A stretch of 64,000 bases of DNA from assembly GCA_019614645.1 (NCBI GenBank), contig JABWDB010000005.1, forward strand, positions 4,310,001 through 4,374,000, written 5' to 3'. Within the stretch, counting starts at the first letter, position 1, and each line of letters opens with the position of its first letter. Shown here in pieces: positions 44,233 to 57,656 of this stretch. The stretch is from Stratiolaelaps scimitus. Lineage: Eukaryota > Arthropoda > Arachnida > Mesostigmata > Laelapidae. A model generated the notes under the pieces. The model was not told the origin of the DNA, made no database searches, and saw only the letters and a list, made by a program, of their open reading frames with translations. A program made the translations under genes and the position numbers.

Positions 44233-47200
44233 GATCTTAATACGTGTATATAACTTCTGAGGAGTTCATTTTATAATCGACAGATTCCATATATCAAGCT
44301 AAGGGTAAACAAACCTACGCCTTTATAGTCCCCCAGCCCTTTAGACTTATTATCATTATGGCATTATATTGTGCTCACCTACTGAGCACAGTATAAGCTG
44401 CTGAAAGAAATGACGGGAATCCGTTCGTTGTCCTAGCTGTTGTCTTTCCCTGATGGCGTACTATTTGATAGCACTCTGATGCCTTCAATACCTGCGTGCT
44501 GCACAAATTTTATATATAACAAAGGTCTCAGATTATTCTTCCTCAATGATAAGACTTTCGCTTTTTAGCGCATTTTGAATTATAGTTTAATTATGGAGAA
44601 TTTGTGAATTTATGAATTATTAGCATAATTATTTTCTCTTTATCACAAGCAGGTTTACGGAGAGACTGTGCTCCAAAATCCCCTACCTACCACGCACCCG
44701 TCAAATTTGTTTAGGCTATATTTATGTGTTTCTCGCGCAAAGAGAGCTTAGTGCAAACGTGGAATATTATAACATTAAGGTTGGTATTGTGCCGGGAAAC
44801 TTCGGCAATGAGAGGATTCCTAAGATGTATATTGCTCTAATAAATACGATAGAAATATGATGCTGAAGTGAAAAAAAATACTTCAGTCACGATTCATGCG
44901 TGTACTCCATCTGCCCTACACGAGTAAACGTGATAGTGTCAAGATGGTAGACGACACTGGTCAACTAGGCCATCGCATGGTTAATCGTAGCTCGAAAGAA
45001 GGAATCTTCATTCTGTGACTTCAGTGCTTAGAGACCCTCCGCCGGACTCGGTTCGTGTGACTCCCTCTCATGTCGCCTTGGGAGAGAAGTCAATGAACGT
45101 GCCCAGCGAGATAATTAGAAGACACTGTTAGTTGTATCTTGCTGTACAAAATAGCAACTGTATGCGAACTGTATGAGAAGACAACACGCAACCTTTTGCA
45201 CAGGGGAACATGAAGCCAGACACGCGCACAAAATCCAATCTCTGTAAACAGAATCACGATGGCGAGTTTCACATCGATTACGATTCACCGATTCATGTAG
45301 GTTGCCTGGTGCGTGTATGCCTGCACTGTTCATCAATCATTCACCTATTGAGATACGTCGCAGCATCTTTCAACGTAGGGAAACCACACTCATAAGAGGA
45401 CAATCGGCGGTGGTCCCTGACAGCGAAGGGTGATTTCACTCCCTTAACATAGCGGTGAGGGAGAGGAAAGATCATTGCAAATACTTGCCAAGTGAGCAGG
45501 ATATGTGTTCTTCAGAAACATCTTCAGAATAGCAATTCTAGACCTATCGCACAAACGATGCGCTTGATATAATCGAGCTAGTTGTGTGCTCCGGCCGAGC
45601 GAAGCTGACACATGGAGGGTGCCTAAACAAAGGCAGATCGCGATGAACGCAGATCTATTTGGCGGCACTTAAAAACCCTACATAAATGACAGCGACTGCT
45701 GGCGGCTGAAATCGACAAACATGAGCAAACATGATGTTGGCCGATAGTAAACAAACGCGTGAAGTGCTGCATGAGACGAAGTTTTTTCTGTTAGCGCCAG
45801 ATTAAACTGGAAAAATCAGTTGACTCCGGCTTCCAGAAAACTGGTTATGTCGAGTGCGGAAATTCTGTTGACGACCGTGTTTGGCCAGGAAAGAGATAAA
45901 TTTTGGCAATAAGGTTGATTTTACAGGTGTATATGTACGTGTCAAAACGTCAAGATAAGATCATTTGTAGATCGAAACATTACAGGGAAATTGATACATC
46001 GTTGTCAGTCGACGGACGATCGTCCGAAACGCTGATCGTCTTCACAGTTCACATATGTTTGTAACACAAGTGGATGACACACGACGGTGACATTCGAAGG
46101 TAGCGTGAGCCCGAAGGCAAGACCCAGATGACAAATTGTTCACCCACTTTGACAGGTTGACAAACCTGCTGGCAGGGAACTGGTTGAGACTGGGCCGAGG
46201 AGGATTTCTCCCTTGATTGGCAATTCCACTGTTGAAGACAGCACTCTCGTGCCTTCGACGGGTGAATTTACCCGGGAGTCGTTGTTATTTCGGGGAGTTC
46301 TTATCTATTGACGGTTGGGCGTCTCGTATCGTCGGTCGTATCGACCGACCCTAAACTAATGGCCTGTGGCCTTCGAGCCAATGACGCACTTGTCCCAGAC
46401 GACGCGCCATAATAATCTGGCCACACGTCTGCATGGCTGGCTGTTTATCTATCCGTCAGTCTGAGTAAGTGACAATGTTGTCTGAACGCCGAACTCACCT
46501 CTGTGAATCTGCTGGCTTAGCTCCAGCGGAAACGATATATGTACATTCAATTTGACATGTTTTGCTGTGGCTATAGCCTAGACAAATCGCGAGCGAGTTA
46601 CTATTAATGTAGTGATAGCATCCTTTCGACTTGAATTCTGACGTTTTGTCGGTGAAACAGCAAAGGCTGCCAGCAGGGAGACGCCGACTTTTGTGCACGT
46701 AGCTGATACGAGCTGGGGGCACTAGACGCTGACACCGGATCAACGTAGATTAACAGTGAATATGAAGATGCCTTTGGATGTCTGCCATATGTGTGAACTA
46801 GCACGATTGAGCTATCTGTTCGAAATAGGGCATTAAAAATCGAAGCAATGCATACATTTCAACTGGAACGAGTGCGCCCTTGACATTTAAGGACATAAAT
46901 TCTTAGAGGGGCTCCATTCCATATTGCATATTGCCGGTGGGCGTGAGTTCTCGAATAGACCAGTAAATATAGCAGCCAATTGGTGCTACGACCGTTCGTG
47001 AGCGCAAGGTTCGCCTCGATTTTCACGCATATATTAGCAATATTGTACGCGACATTGCAAACAAAATAAAGCAACTCCCTTTTAACAATACTACATTGGG
47101 GAAAACGTGTGCTAATTCATCGGGCGAGCTCTGCAGGCGTATTAATCATTGTTACTCTGTTGTGGTCGCGGATAGTTCTTTTACTGTTTACGGTACATGC

Positions 47201-48561
47201 AGATCCCCCCCTGAGGGAACGTAAATGAGCGCGGTTATATGTAGATTTCAAAGCTGGCAGATTATGCAGTCCCAGCAGATAATACCATGTTGACCGTCAT
47301 CGCAACTACGATGAGAGGTGCGTGACGTTCTCGATAAACAATAACAAAAACAACAGCGGCATCAGCAGCAGCTGTTTATTTGTTCTATTTCAGATAGCAC
47401 TGATTCTGACAACGCGTCTTTGAGATTTGGTATGGTGGAACCGGACTCCATTCCACTATGAGCAATCTGTTAAGCGCAAAGGTCGCCAAATACTTGATCA
47501 GAGATTGCTGCTTCTGCTGCTGTTGTCATTACGTCGGTTGGCCAGGATTTGCGCCGTCAATACCGAGGTGGGGGGGGGATCAGCTCAACGGGAAAGGGTT
47601 GAAACGTAAGGTCACGGTAATAGGTTAGATTAGTGGGGGCGTGCAGTGGCGTGCCATCCTATACGTAATGTCTCAGTTGTGGTCTGCTCTGTTCTGTCCG
47701 GGGTCGTTAGCGGTTCTTAAACGGTCCGAGGGATTCCCCCCCCCAGGGAGCCCGTGCCCTTCTCTCTCTCTCTCTTCCCTCCTCCAGCGTGCACGTATGC
47801 GTCACTTATACTCGGGCTGAATTCAGGAATAGGAGGGCCGAACTTAATCAATGACTGCCCCGACGTTAATAGAACATTTCAGACAGTATACGAACTAGGT
47901 AGGCTTCAATGACGATTTGAATGGTGATAAATTCAGCTGTACTCAACGCTCAAGAGGTTGTCGGAGATGCTTGCAGCAGCATCAAGATTGGGCAAAAATC
48001 TAGCATGCACCCCGTTCTCCAACATCTTGAGTTTAAATTAATTTAATTTAAATTCTTCGCTACGCTCTGGAATGTATAGTTCTTAAAAATAACGCCACTG
48101 TAAAACGTTCACTGTAAAACAAACATTTTTGAACCTCAGCCTCTCCTCTATCTGACAGGCCTCAGCACTTATCCTTTAAATATTACTAATATAAGGGCCT
48201 GTCAGGCCCACCTTTGCTTATGTTCTCCACCTGACTCGTACCTGGCAACCATCTGTAATAAGTTGTTTCGTATTGTGCCAATCTATATATACAATGCAAG
48301 TCATCTTACACGTGTGAAAGAATCCGTCAACTTAGGGGTGAAATGCTGCAGTGAGGAAGCTGTCGTGAGCTTCAGGAGAAATAGTCTGGTCCGCTCGATT
48401 GTGTCGTAGACATAATAAACGATAATTCTGTTTGATTGTGCGGCTATTCGACCCTTATGATCGTCGTTTCACAGAATGTGGCGAGAAATATTTCGTATGC
48501 GAGCTGCTGCTTCTCCACTGTGTGTTGAAGTGTTTTCCTGCGAATTCGTCAACAAACGGAT
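44233..48561. other. Intergenic region, no gene recognised
   Basis: Open frames are short (at most about 80 codons) and unfamiliar on both strands. The composition is AT-rich with a few GC-richer patches (46.1-46.5 kb, 47.4-47.8 kb) and a CT run near 47761-47775. No repeat or RNA gene was recognised. Confidence 0.4.
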
Positions 48562-48700
48562 ATGTGCCATATACTTGGCAACCCCTCGGACGCAAGCAAG
48601 CCATCGGGAACAAACATCGCCCTCGTGCAACAGCATGTGAAACAGCGGATCGCTCACAATTATAACCATGCGTCCCGTCGCAAGTTTAGCTCCAGTGAGG
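48562..48700 (+). CDS. Possible first coding exon of an unknown gene
   Basis: The ATG at 48562 (context GGATATGT) opens 46 codons, MCHILGNPSDASKPSGTNIA...FSSSE, that end at a near-ideal donor (GAGG|GTAAGT, phase 1). An acceptor-like TATAATACAG at 53410-53419 would continue in phase 1 for about 27 codons to a TGA. The peptide matches nothing I know, and the intron would be long. A SINE tail begins 47 bases further on. Confidence 0.22.
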
Positions 48701-48746
48701 GTAAGTTTAACTCTGCTCTGTTGATATCTAAATACGACTGCGCTTA

Positions 48747-48806
48747 GCAGTACCGCAGACTTTAGACGTTGGCTGAGCGTCAGCCCGGAAAATGTTCACT
48801 TTTAGA
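48747..48806 (+). mobile_element. SINE tail fragment, copy 3
   Basis: CAGTACCGCAGACTTTAGACGTTGGCTG...CAGCCCGGAAAATGTT matches the tail of the SINE at 7218-7412 (accgtggacgttaaacgttggctg...cagcccggaaaatgtt). The tRNA-like head is absent or decayed. Just after it, ACGTGCGCTTTGTAACAC resembles part of the head (acgtgcgctttgcaatcac), so a rearranged or dimeric copy is possible. Confidence 0.55.
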
Positions 48807-51800
48807 ACGTGCGCTTTGTAACACGGCTCGACCTCGCGACGTGTACACAACCCATGTTCAGTTGTGAGTAGATAGAGCAAAGGGTAGCCGATGGAGCGAC
48901 AGAAATGTCTGACTCTCTATAGATGACTGTGAAATGCGTTTTTATCCCGATATTTTTGTCGATCTATCTCGAAAACCTTGAGGTTTAGGTGAGGAGACGG
49001 CTGAGGCAGTATTTGCCTTGGTAAATAAGCATACCATTCATTATCCTACAACAGGTATTCTGACTTAACAAGCTTACGATGTTGCGCCTGCTGCCATAGT
49101 GGTATATTGTAGATGTTGAGGTTGTCGATACAAATTTCAATTGACTCTAAGGAGTGGGACTTCGAGACTTTTGTCTCCGATTGACTGATTCGTAATTAAA
49201 GCAAAAAATGTCTGTATTTAATAGTGTTTGAAGTGCGTAGAATGTGTGACAGGCTATCACATTGCGCATTGGCAAGGTTTATGTTCTTTTGTTTTCTGTT
49301 TGGTAAAACACTGAATTAAACAAACGGCGAAGAAATTCTGGATTGTTTAACGTAATGCATAAATTCAGTTCATGCGATACAATGCTATGGAATTCTGTGA
49401 GGCAGAACCCCTGTACGGTGCATAGATTCAGCCAATAAATCGCATTTGTGCAGTTTGCAATGGAACATATATATATGTATATATGCATAGGATAATGATA
49501 CATACGCATGCTTTCTGCCAGGGTACTTCCAGTATTTGGTGGGCCTTACTCCTTGTCTTCAGTGGCCCCCTGGTGTGGTTTTGTATTGTTGTATATTACA
49601 ATGGTAATAGTAGTTATATTTATTCAAACATACAATAATTAGGAATTATTTCTAGGGATTATTGGGGGGATTAGCTGGGACCGGGGCTGAGGCCGACATT
49701 GTCCCGAGGAAGTCATGGAAGGAAGGTATATTACATAATACTTTGGTCCTATTCAGCTTCCACAAGCATATTATGTAATTTTCAATATTTTTTAACATTG
49801 GAAACCGTCCTGAAGAGCTCGATATTTTTTTCCAAAATGCCGAATATTTCTGGCATTCGCTGCAAAGTGAGCAACTCTCTTTACAATATAATTTTCATAT
49901 CTTGTAAATAATATCGAACAACAGATACATTCAAATGAAGCGTTCTTTTTCCCAAAGGGTGACTCTTAAAATACATACAACTTCTAAACAGTTCAGCACT
50001 CATTGATATCACGTCTCTTATAAGCGCGCAAAATATTGTCGACCACAGTCGGAGGAGAAGGTTCATGGTAAACTCAGTTTCGAGATACTGAAAGTAGTCA
50101 AATATCGGAAGCAAACAACAAAAGAAAACCCTGAATATATTATATATATACAAAGTCGGTTATCTTACCGATTAAGTACAGCATTGCGAGTACAGCTGGA
50201 GCAAAAACATAGCCAACTATCGACGACCACTATGGACGTCCAACAGTGGCCGACGGAGTCGATATCATCTATTGATCAACATCTACTATACTGGCCTTGT
50301 TTCTGGTGACAGCATCGGGCTGCAAGTTCATTCCCTTGATGCTCTATGTGTGTCTCTACGAGGGAGTGGAGCAGACACCTGCGAGGTGCGCATAGATTTC
50401 AAACATCTTTTCCGAAGATGGATGGTGGTAAAACTCAAATTAAAACGCATCCAGCCATAATATATATATATATATATATCATCTTACAATTTGCTGTACG
50501 ATTTACGAGATTGTCTAATTCATATATTATAATTTTGCACTGTACCTATGTAGTATATGCAGGTATGTCGAATGTAATCAGGTAAAAGTATTTGAATATG
50601 TATGGTTGAATCACGTTTTTGTTGACGTTGACGTTTACCGTCTGTGCGAAGCACCGCGGAAGGCTGTAGTTCAGCTCTGGCAGGCCAGACTCCGTCAGCG
50701 AATCATTGAGCATATGGAGCGTACTCCTTCATTGGCAACTCACGTTAACGATGTCTGAGATAGAAACGGCGGCGGCCAGATAGACGCCGCAATATACCAG
50801 TGGCGCGGCATTGGGCGAAGTAACAACAGATAACAAAATGATAAGGCAACCCCTCCCCCCGCCGTCAGCAACCAGCTCGTGATAATTGAGCCGTTGCACG
50901 CTCTACTACACCACAGCACGACGAGAACTAATACTCGTTTCACCACTACTTCTGTTGCTAACACTGAAAATGATAAGAATTGAGCATTTGAGAAAATCCC
51001 GCCTCAGGAAACGTCCCTCTGCGCAAGCAACTTCGGCGAGAGAGGAACGCAAACCGCTGCGGTGTCGTCGGAGGGTATTTTTGGTGCTGCAGATCAACGC
51101 TGCAAAGGTTGTTGTCTTCGCATTGAATAATTCGTTCACCATCTGCAGGAGGAGTGGATGGGCAGTCATGCGATCGTCGAGGGCAGCCATCATGATCCCT
51201 CAACTCAACGGCTTTGTTTCTTCTCGGTGTCCGAAGCGGATCATTTTATTATTTCGTCCAAAATGCTCGCACTTCAGCCTGTAGAACAATGGATACAGAG
51301 AACAGATCAGAGATTACGTGCGCTTACGTCATATTGCCGGGGTCGTGGCGTCGGCAGCGGGAGCCGCCGCGGCAACTGCGGCGGCGGTGGTTTGTGTACG
51401 CCTGAATGTCTACCGGCAACACTTTCAGCGGCGTATTCCAATGGCGACGACAACGACAACACATTTGATAAGAACAAAGATAGAGTCACGAATCAGCCTT
51501 GGTCGTATATCAGGGGCAAACGGAGTGGCTTTCGCCGACATTATACAGTCAATTGTGAATAATGCAATACAATAAGAGTTCGTTGTGTTATTGTCTATCA
51601 CCTAATGAGCATCTCTCGCTGTTGCTGTTGTTGTCTCTTGATAGAGTTGTATATACTAATTAAAATCATAGTAGGAGTATTGATAGAGTTGCTTCAGCTT
51701 CTGCTAATTCTATGTTCGTTGACTTAAGTATTGCGGTATATTAACCTCTGCGGAATCCATTATGAGCATATCCGTTATCTAGCTAGCTGTTCATCACTGT

Positions 51801-53400
51801 TGATTTGACGGAGAGAGGTGTGATGCTAGGCAAAATTGACGGACTTGCTCAGTTCGTCAGGACAACAGCGGGAGTCAGATACTAAGGGACTTCTTGGGCA
51901 CTGATGGCCAAATGGGCAGTTGGGAACATGTGGTCGATATAACCGAACGAAACCATGAAGAAAAAGTACTCGTAGAAGAAGAAAATACATGAAAAAGAAA
52001 GATCGTTCTTCACAGGATCATCTCTGTAGTCGATCTAACGTATCCGCTTGCGGGGTTCGTACGGAATGGAAATCGGATCCTACTTATCACAACTGTTTGG
52101 TCACGGATGGTCGTGCGATACCCGCCACCCCGTCGCTGAAGTGGTAACAAATAGAAGTTTTCACGGAGAAATTTAATTTATGCCATTCCCAAAAAAAGGT
52201 AATCACCAGAATCGAACATCATTTTTAGTTCATCGTTTTCTTTTTTGTAAGATACACAATTTTTACTTGAATTAATATCATATATCTGGACAATGCGGAA
52301 CTGTACACACAAGAGTACCTTATCGTAGATCCCTGACTGTAAAAAAAGCCCGCCCGAAGCCGCAGGTTCGGGCCTGTGAAATGGCAGATCCATTTGTAAA
52401 ATAAGTTGAGTTGTATTATCTTCTATCGGATTCCGCATATGTCTGGAGACCGATTGCGTTTCGCTGATGTAAACGACACTCATAGAACAACAAAATCGAG
52501 TCAGTGGTGCTCGAAACGGTCTCAGGAATACGTCTATCTGCATTTCTTCCGGGGCAAATAACCACTACGTTCTATATCTGTATGAGAATTCCAAGCGGTC
52601 ATCCGCTGAACAGCGCAATGCGTTCGTGTGCAAGAAGTGATCATGAGGCCGAGTTCATAATGATTTTATTATTTTATTATTTTTCAAAACTTTAATGCAA
52701 CGAATAGCTTTTCATTTTTTACTGAGTGATATAAGAAATACGTGGATTTGTTTGCCGAAGGCTACTGGGCTACTTCGATAATCTGTTCCGGCAGCCAACC
52801 CGGTCAGCGGTGACGGAAGAGGCCTTTTTTCCACGAGAGCTTCGTGTAATTTCGTAACACCGCCATGTCTCCAAAATAGGCTCTTGAGTCATTCATTTAC
52901 CCGTGGGTATGTTGGGAATCCCGTAAGTTATCATTAGTCTCGCTATCAAGTTGGATATTTTCTGGGCAGATAAACTAGACACGTGTATATGTGGTATGAA
53001 ACTAACTCCAGACAAAAAGTAACCTGTAATAGGCCAGCCGTCTTTTTCAATTCTCCGATTCTCCGATGCGTATTGGCAATCAGCCACACCAATCTAGTGA
53101 AGAACAATATACACTTCAAAAGTCTCCTTAAGAGCTCCTTCATCCTATTGAAGGGCTATTGGCATTTACGTACAGGCGTAATTTCCTCAATTTAAGCCGG
53201 ACGTGTGTCAACGCGGTGTTAATTCCATATTTCGGCTGGTGACGAACGCTTGAGTTTGATTTAACTACCCCGAAACTCTCGAAGACAATCACGATCCGAA
53301 GACAATCGGCATCTCCATATTTCTTTCTCCTTCTTTATCTATGCCGACAAAGAATACGAGAATATCACGAGAATATCTACAATACTCGTCTTACTATCTG
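48807..53400. other. Intergenic or intronic region, no gene recognised
   Basis: A GC-richer block at 50.7-51.6 kb has three overlapping open + frames (50886-51284, 51158-51562, 51318-51575), including an Ala-rich hydrophobic stretch near 51330-51390. None resembles a known protein, and all being open at once is expected for such composition. It also contains an AT run (50460-50479), a small hairpin (49730-49740 with 49769-49779) and one copy of a dispersed repeat (49619-49661). Confidence 0.35.
49619..49661. repeat. 43-bp dispersed repeat, copy A
   Basis: TTTATTCAAACATACA...TTTCTAG.GATTA matches 59413-59455 at 39 of 43 positions. On the minus strand it ends in AATAAA, which suggests the 3' end of a retroelement or gene remnant. 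Confidence 0.6.
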
Positions 53401-53419
53401 CATACATTTTATAATACAG

Positions 53420-53640
53420 GCGCCGCGACCTCGCCGAAGCTGACATTCGGCGTCCGGCAATTCCCCCAAATCAACGCGGACCCTCGCGCGCATGTGCGTT
53501 GACCGCAGAGGTCGCCGCGACTGACACGCGCGAACGCGCGCTTCGTCGGACAGAGAACGAACAGATCGTCAACATTCGACGATCCACGTGGATGTTCCAC
53601 CCGTTGGTGACGTCATCCGTTTCATTCAGCCAATGTCAGA
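53420..53640. promoter_or_regulatory. CpG-rich promoter-like block with E-box, CRE and CCAAT
   Basis: A sharply GC/CpG-rich block in an AT-rich region. It contains the palindromic GCGCGAACGCGCGC near 53528, a CACGTG E-box (53585-53590), a perfect CRE TGACGTCA (53608-53615) and CCAAT (53630-53634). It reads like a small CpG-island promoter. Direction and target are unknown; no gene starts clearly beside it. A 103-codon + frame also crosses it. Confidence 0.4.
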
Positions 53641-53730
53641 GCTCGTTTCGCCGCTCGATGATGGACTTCATCGATCTTCTGCCCAGAAGCGTTCACTTAC
53701 GCCGATTCTGTTTTAGTGACATACTATGAT

Positions 53731-56700
53731 CGCTGACGCCGGACTGGGTGTGAATGGAAACGTTTGTGATTCGTTCATTCATTTTTATTTACGTTGCGTT
53801 TCTATGCAAATTTGAAACTGGCAGTAACCGGTTTGTCTTCGTTCGTTCGTTGGTCATATGCGTTTTTAATTACTATGATATACTGTCGATATTTGGATTT
53901 TTTTTTTCTCATTATTTACCTTGTGGCTGGCCATAGACGCCGATGAGACTTGATGCCAGACCACATGCTAGATACATCAAGAGGGGGTGGGGGGCAAATT
54001 GTTTAACAGCTTCGCTGGTGGCTGTCATCGCGCGCGGTCGCGTAGAAGTAAGACGATGCTGAGAAGAAAGTCTCCAGTTGAAGGAGAGGAGGCGACAAGG
54101 ACAGCTGATGTTGATGGGAGTTTGTATTGGCAGTGGCAGGGTAGCGGCGGGCTCGGTGCCGCCTACCTCTGTATCGGACGAAAGTTCTTGACCTTGTGTC
54201 AATTTATCAAATCGATTACACCTTTGAGAACCACACATAGAAGAGGTACGAATCGATACAACCGAAATAAACAACTCGGCACTGTGAGAATATCTGTGAT
54301 AGGACTTGTCGAATTAGCGTTTGGCTGACCATTCACCACTTGGTCAGTGAACGCACTTCAGCGGGGATAACACTGTTTAGAGAGACGATGTGCAACAGAC
54401 ACCTGTTACATATACACACACATACCCATATAGCCAATACTCATCTAAACGAGAGATCCGCTTTGGTTTTATAGATGTCACACATCGATTTACTAGTGCA
54501 TACACTGCGTGCGACCCGGTGCAATTCTCCGTCACTTCTCCGTCATAGCTCGCAATGGATGTAACCCGGCCGATTTTCTCAGTCCTATCGCATAATAGCC
54601 AGTTGGCAATAATAATAATAATAATAATAATGCAGTAATTCCTTTAACGTGACGGTGCTATTTTCTTCTACAGAAGTTCAGACAAAAAGCTCACAGACAC
54701 TCCCTCCCCCCCCTTCGACGAAAACCGAAAGTGACTTTGCCATCACCCGTTCCCCTGGTGCGAATTAGGCGACACTGACTACACTACAACGGGAGTGTCA
54801 CTAAAGCTTTGCTTTGCCCGCCCACATTTGGCCCTGTGCCGACAAATTCATTTGGATTTCATGTCTGTGCAAGTGTTCGTGTTCCTCTGCCGTCACCCCC
54901 CCAATGTCCGCCGGCGTTGTCACCGGATGCTGACGTGTCGCTATTTATTGTCACAGGAAGTTTGCCACTCGCTGACGTGTTTAGATCCGTCTCGTGTGCT
55001 AGCTATATATTTTTTTTTCTCGCATCTGTGTCCTATCTTTCTGTCTAGGTATCTATGCATCTATGTATCTATCTGTGTGCCATCATCTAGCCCCTGTGTG
55101 CGCGGCCGGCTGCCGAGAATTCTCTCGCATTTTTTGCGCTTCTCGGTCGCTTCACATCAGAGCTGGACAACAAAGAATTATCGCACTATCTATGACGTGT
55201 GACCAGCCACATGGATAATGCTATCGCAGTTATGCACGGGCGGGCCGGGGGCTGGGGTTGGTGAACGTAGCAGGCGAACGAGGATACGAGAGAGAGAGAA
55301 TAGTTGAGAGCTTTGACAAGGTTCTTCTCCCCGGTAGCTTCGCTCATCGAGAGGCATTCAGCGCCTCTGGAAGGGAAGTCATTGTTTTTCTGCCGTCGAC
55401 GTCTGCGGTGTTAAAGTCGCTTGCTACGCTGCTAGTGCTGCCTCCGAGGGAAGCTCTGTCATTGTGTTCTCTTTTTAATGTGAGGGCAGAGGTATAGGGC
55501 CGTCCGCTGGAAGCACCACTGGAGGCGGGATAGCAATACCTAGAAATCGTTTGCAGCGAAATAGGATGAACAGCAAAGGGCAAACGGGATGGGACCTGCT
55601 AACGAGCTGAACGCTGGAAGAACTAAGCGTAATTGGTTGGATTTATACAGAGCGCGCTGAATGTGGGGCTAATTTAGGGAAGTTTCGGGAAGTTATGAAT
55701 AATAACGGTTTTATTTAGCTTTTGTATTGTTGCATCTGACCGCACCGTGGCATAGGAGGGGTAGCGGAATATATTGGCGGTGCTCAGAGCAGTAAGCTCG
55801 GTTTCTGCTGTCGGATCGGTCCACAGAGATGTATCTATCACGAACGCGATTGATTCCTATGGATTGGATTTGGACCCAATATGTAATTTCTTATGCGAAC
55901 ATACAGAACGACAATGGGACTCATCCGAATATTTCACACGCACTTTTCAGGGGCACCCTGAAAGGCCGAAATTAGACGAGGTTCTTCCGGTTTGGATTAT
56001 CGTGCCCATTAGTGCTTCACAATATAACGGTGACATAGGAAGCGTCCGTAGTGCAAAAGCATTATGGCTGTATCGATTTTTGCATCGAAAATTCGATGAT
56101 CGATTGATCGAAAATTGTTCGATTGATCGAAAATTGTTCGATTGATCGAAAATTGTTGCATCTGTTGTAAGGAAGACTAATGTGAGTTCAAGGCGCTTCA
56201 AACGGAATAGAACTGGGGTAACGTGCGTACGAAAATTTACAAAGCACTGCTATGGAATGCAGTTTTTAAAAAGGAGGAAATTTTATCAAACGCACTCGAC
56301 ACCACCAGAGATATTCAAATCTCGACAAAAAAGCGGGCCGATCCGATGTAGGATTGACGTGGACGACAAAACGCCTCCATCTGCTAAAACCACTATCCCC
56401 TTCTGGGAGTCGATCTCTTCGCTAGATTCGAGCTTTACGTTAGGCACGAATGATTTCAATCCCCTTAGTCTGCTGTGACTACTTAATGCCTCGCTATTGG
56501 GAACACAACTCGATTCAACAATAGGGTGCAATAGAGTGCTGCTGATGATGACAACCTATGCCAGTTGCCGTTCTGGCATAACATCGATGACGTTTGAACA
56601 AAAAAGTAACTAGCACTATGATTTTTCAGTACATATCAGAGTGGTACACTCCTCAAATCATTCGCGCACCCGAGGCAATTGTCGATAGCTTCTTGAAGCA

Positions 56701-57656
56701 ATTCGATGTTTTCATGCAACTACCCTTACTAGGGCATGGAAACAACCACAATCATACGGGAGTGGCGGGGGGGGGGGTTCAATCTGGATAGCGATGTGCA
56801 GGTTGAATCCATATTGTGTGTCGTCCATCCAGTTCATTGTTGCAGGGGTACGCTTAGGTTTTGCGTTGTCATTGAGAGAAGAAGCCGCACCGCGTGCTTT
56901 TGAGAAGGTTGCAATGACTTTGGGTTTTGAGCGCAATTCGTGAAGAAAAAAAATCACCCGTTTGTTGGAGTTTGGGACAATGCTATTTCCCTATACTGAT
57001 TTCGAGACACGATCTACTCTTCTAAATGGGTCTTTTGCACAAATACACCCCTACGATGCCGAAAACCCCGAGTCAGGGTCCATTTAACATTACGGGCTTT
57101 GAGCAATGTTCCGGATTTCTGTTTTGTTACTGTTGTTCGCTTGCGAAAATCAGATATCCGTATATATATCTAAGTGTAAAACAACTATAAAAAACCGAAG
57201 CATACTGTTTTCGCTCCATTTGCAAGGCGACAATGGCACTGCTTAACGCACTCATGGTGGACCTCGCGAACGGCGATCGTGCCGTGTATTGCATCAACCT
57301 GTGCGTATGCGCCAGCCAGAAGTGCACGACACGCTACCGGTCGCGCACTGTGGCGAGGAGGGGGTCGCCAACAGAGGCATACATAGACGAGGTGGTTGCG
57401 TCCGCTGTGGCAATCAACAATCATTTGCTCGTCGTTCTTGTTCTTGTTGGTGGCGTTGTTCGAGCGACGAAAAACAAATACTGATTCGATAGTAATTATG
57501 AGGTCTTAGAGGTAATTCGACCAGACAGCATCGTCTGTTACTGCTGCTAGACCTCCTGCTGCGCCGAGCTGTTGTCGACCTTCTCAATTTTTCGACGAAT
57601 TGTGTGTCTGGAGAATGTAAAATATATGTACATATAGCGCTAGTTAAGGCGACGAC
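53731..57656. other. Intergenic region, no gene recognised
   Basis: It contains an AAT run (54608-54632), a 19-bp tandem repeat (56102-56158) and open frames of 80-135 codons (54795-55202, 55774-56145, 56182-56478, 57233-57484) that resemble nothing known. The last 170 bases presumably hold the promoter of the first paralogue. Confidence 0.4.
56102..56158. repeat. 19-bp tandem repeat, three copies
   Basis: The unit GATTGATCGAAAATTGTTC is repeated at 56102, 56121 and 56140; the last copy differs only in its final base. Each unit contains a GATC, and a related half-unit (GCATCGAAAATTCGATGATC) lies just upstream. Confidence 0.85.

Noticed and set aside
50886..51575. Possible small-protein gene with an Ala-rich hydrophobic helix
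   Set aside because: All three + frames are open at once, there is no splice-site support and no family resemblance.
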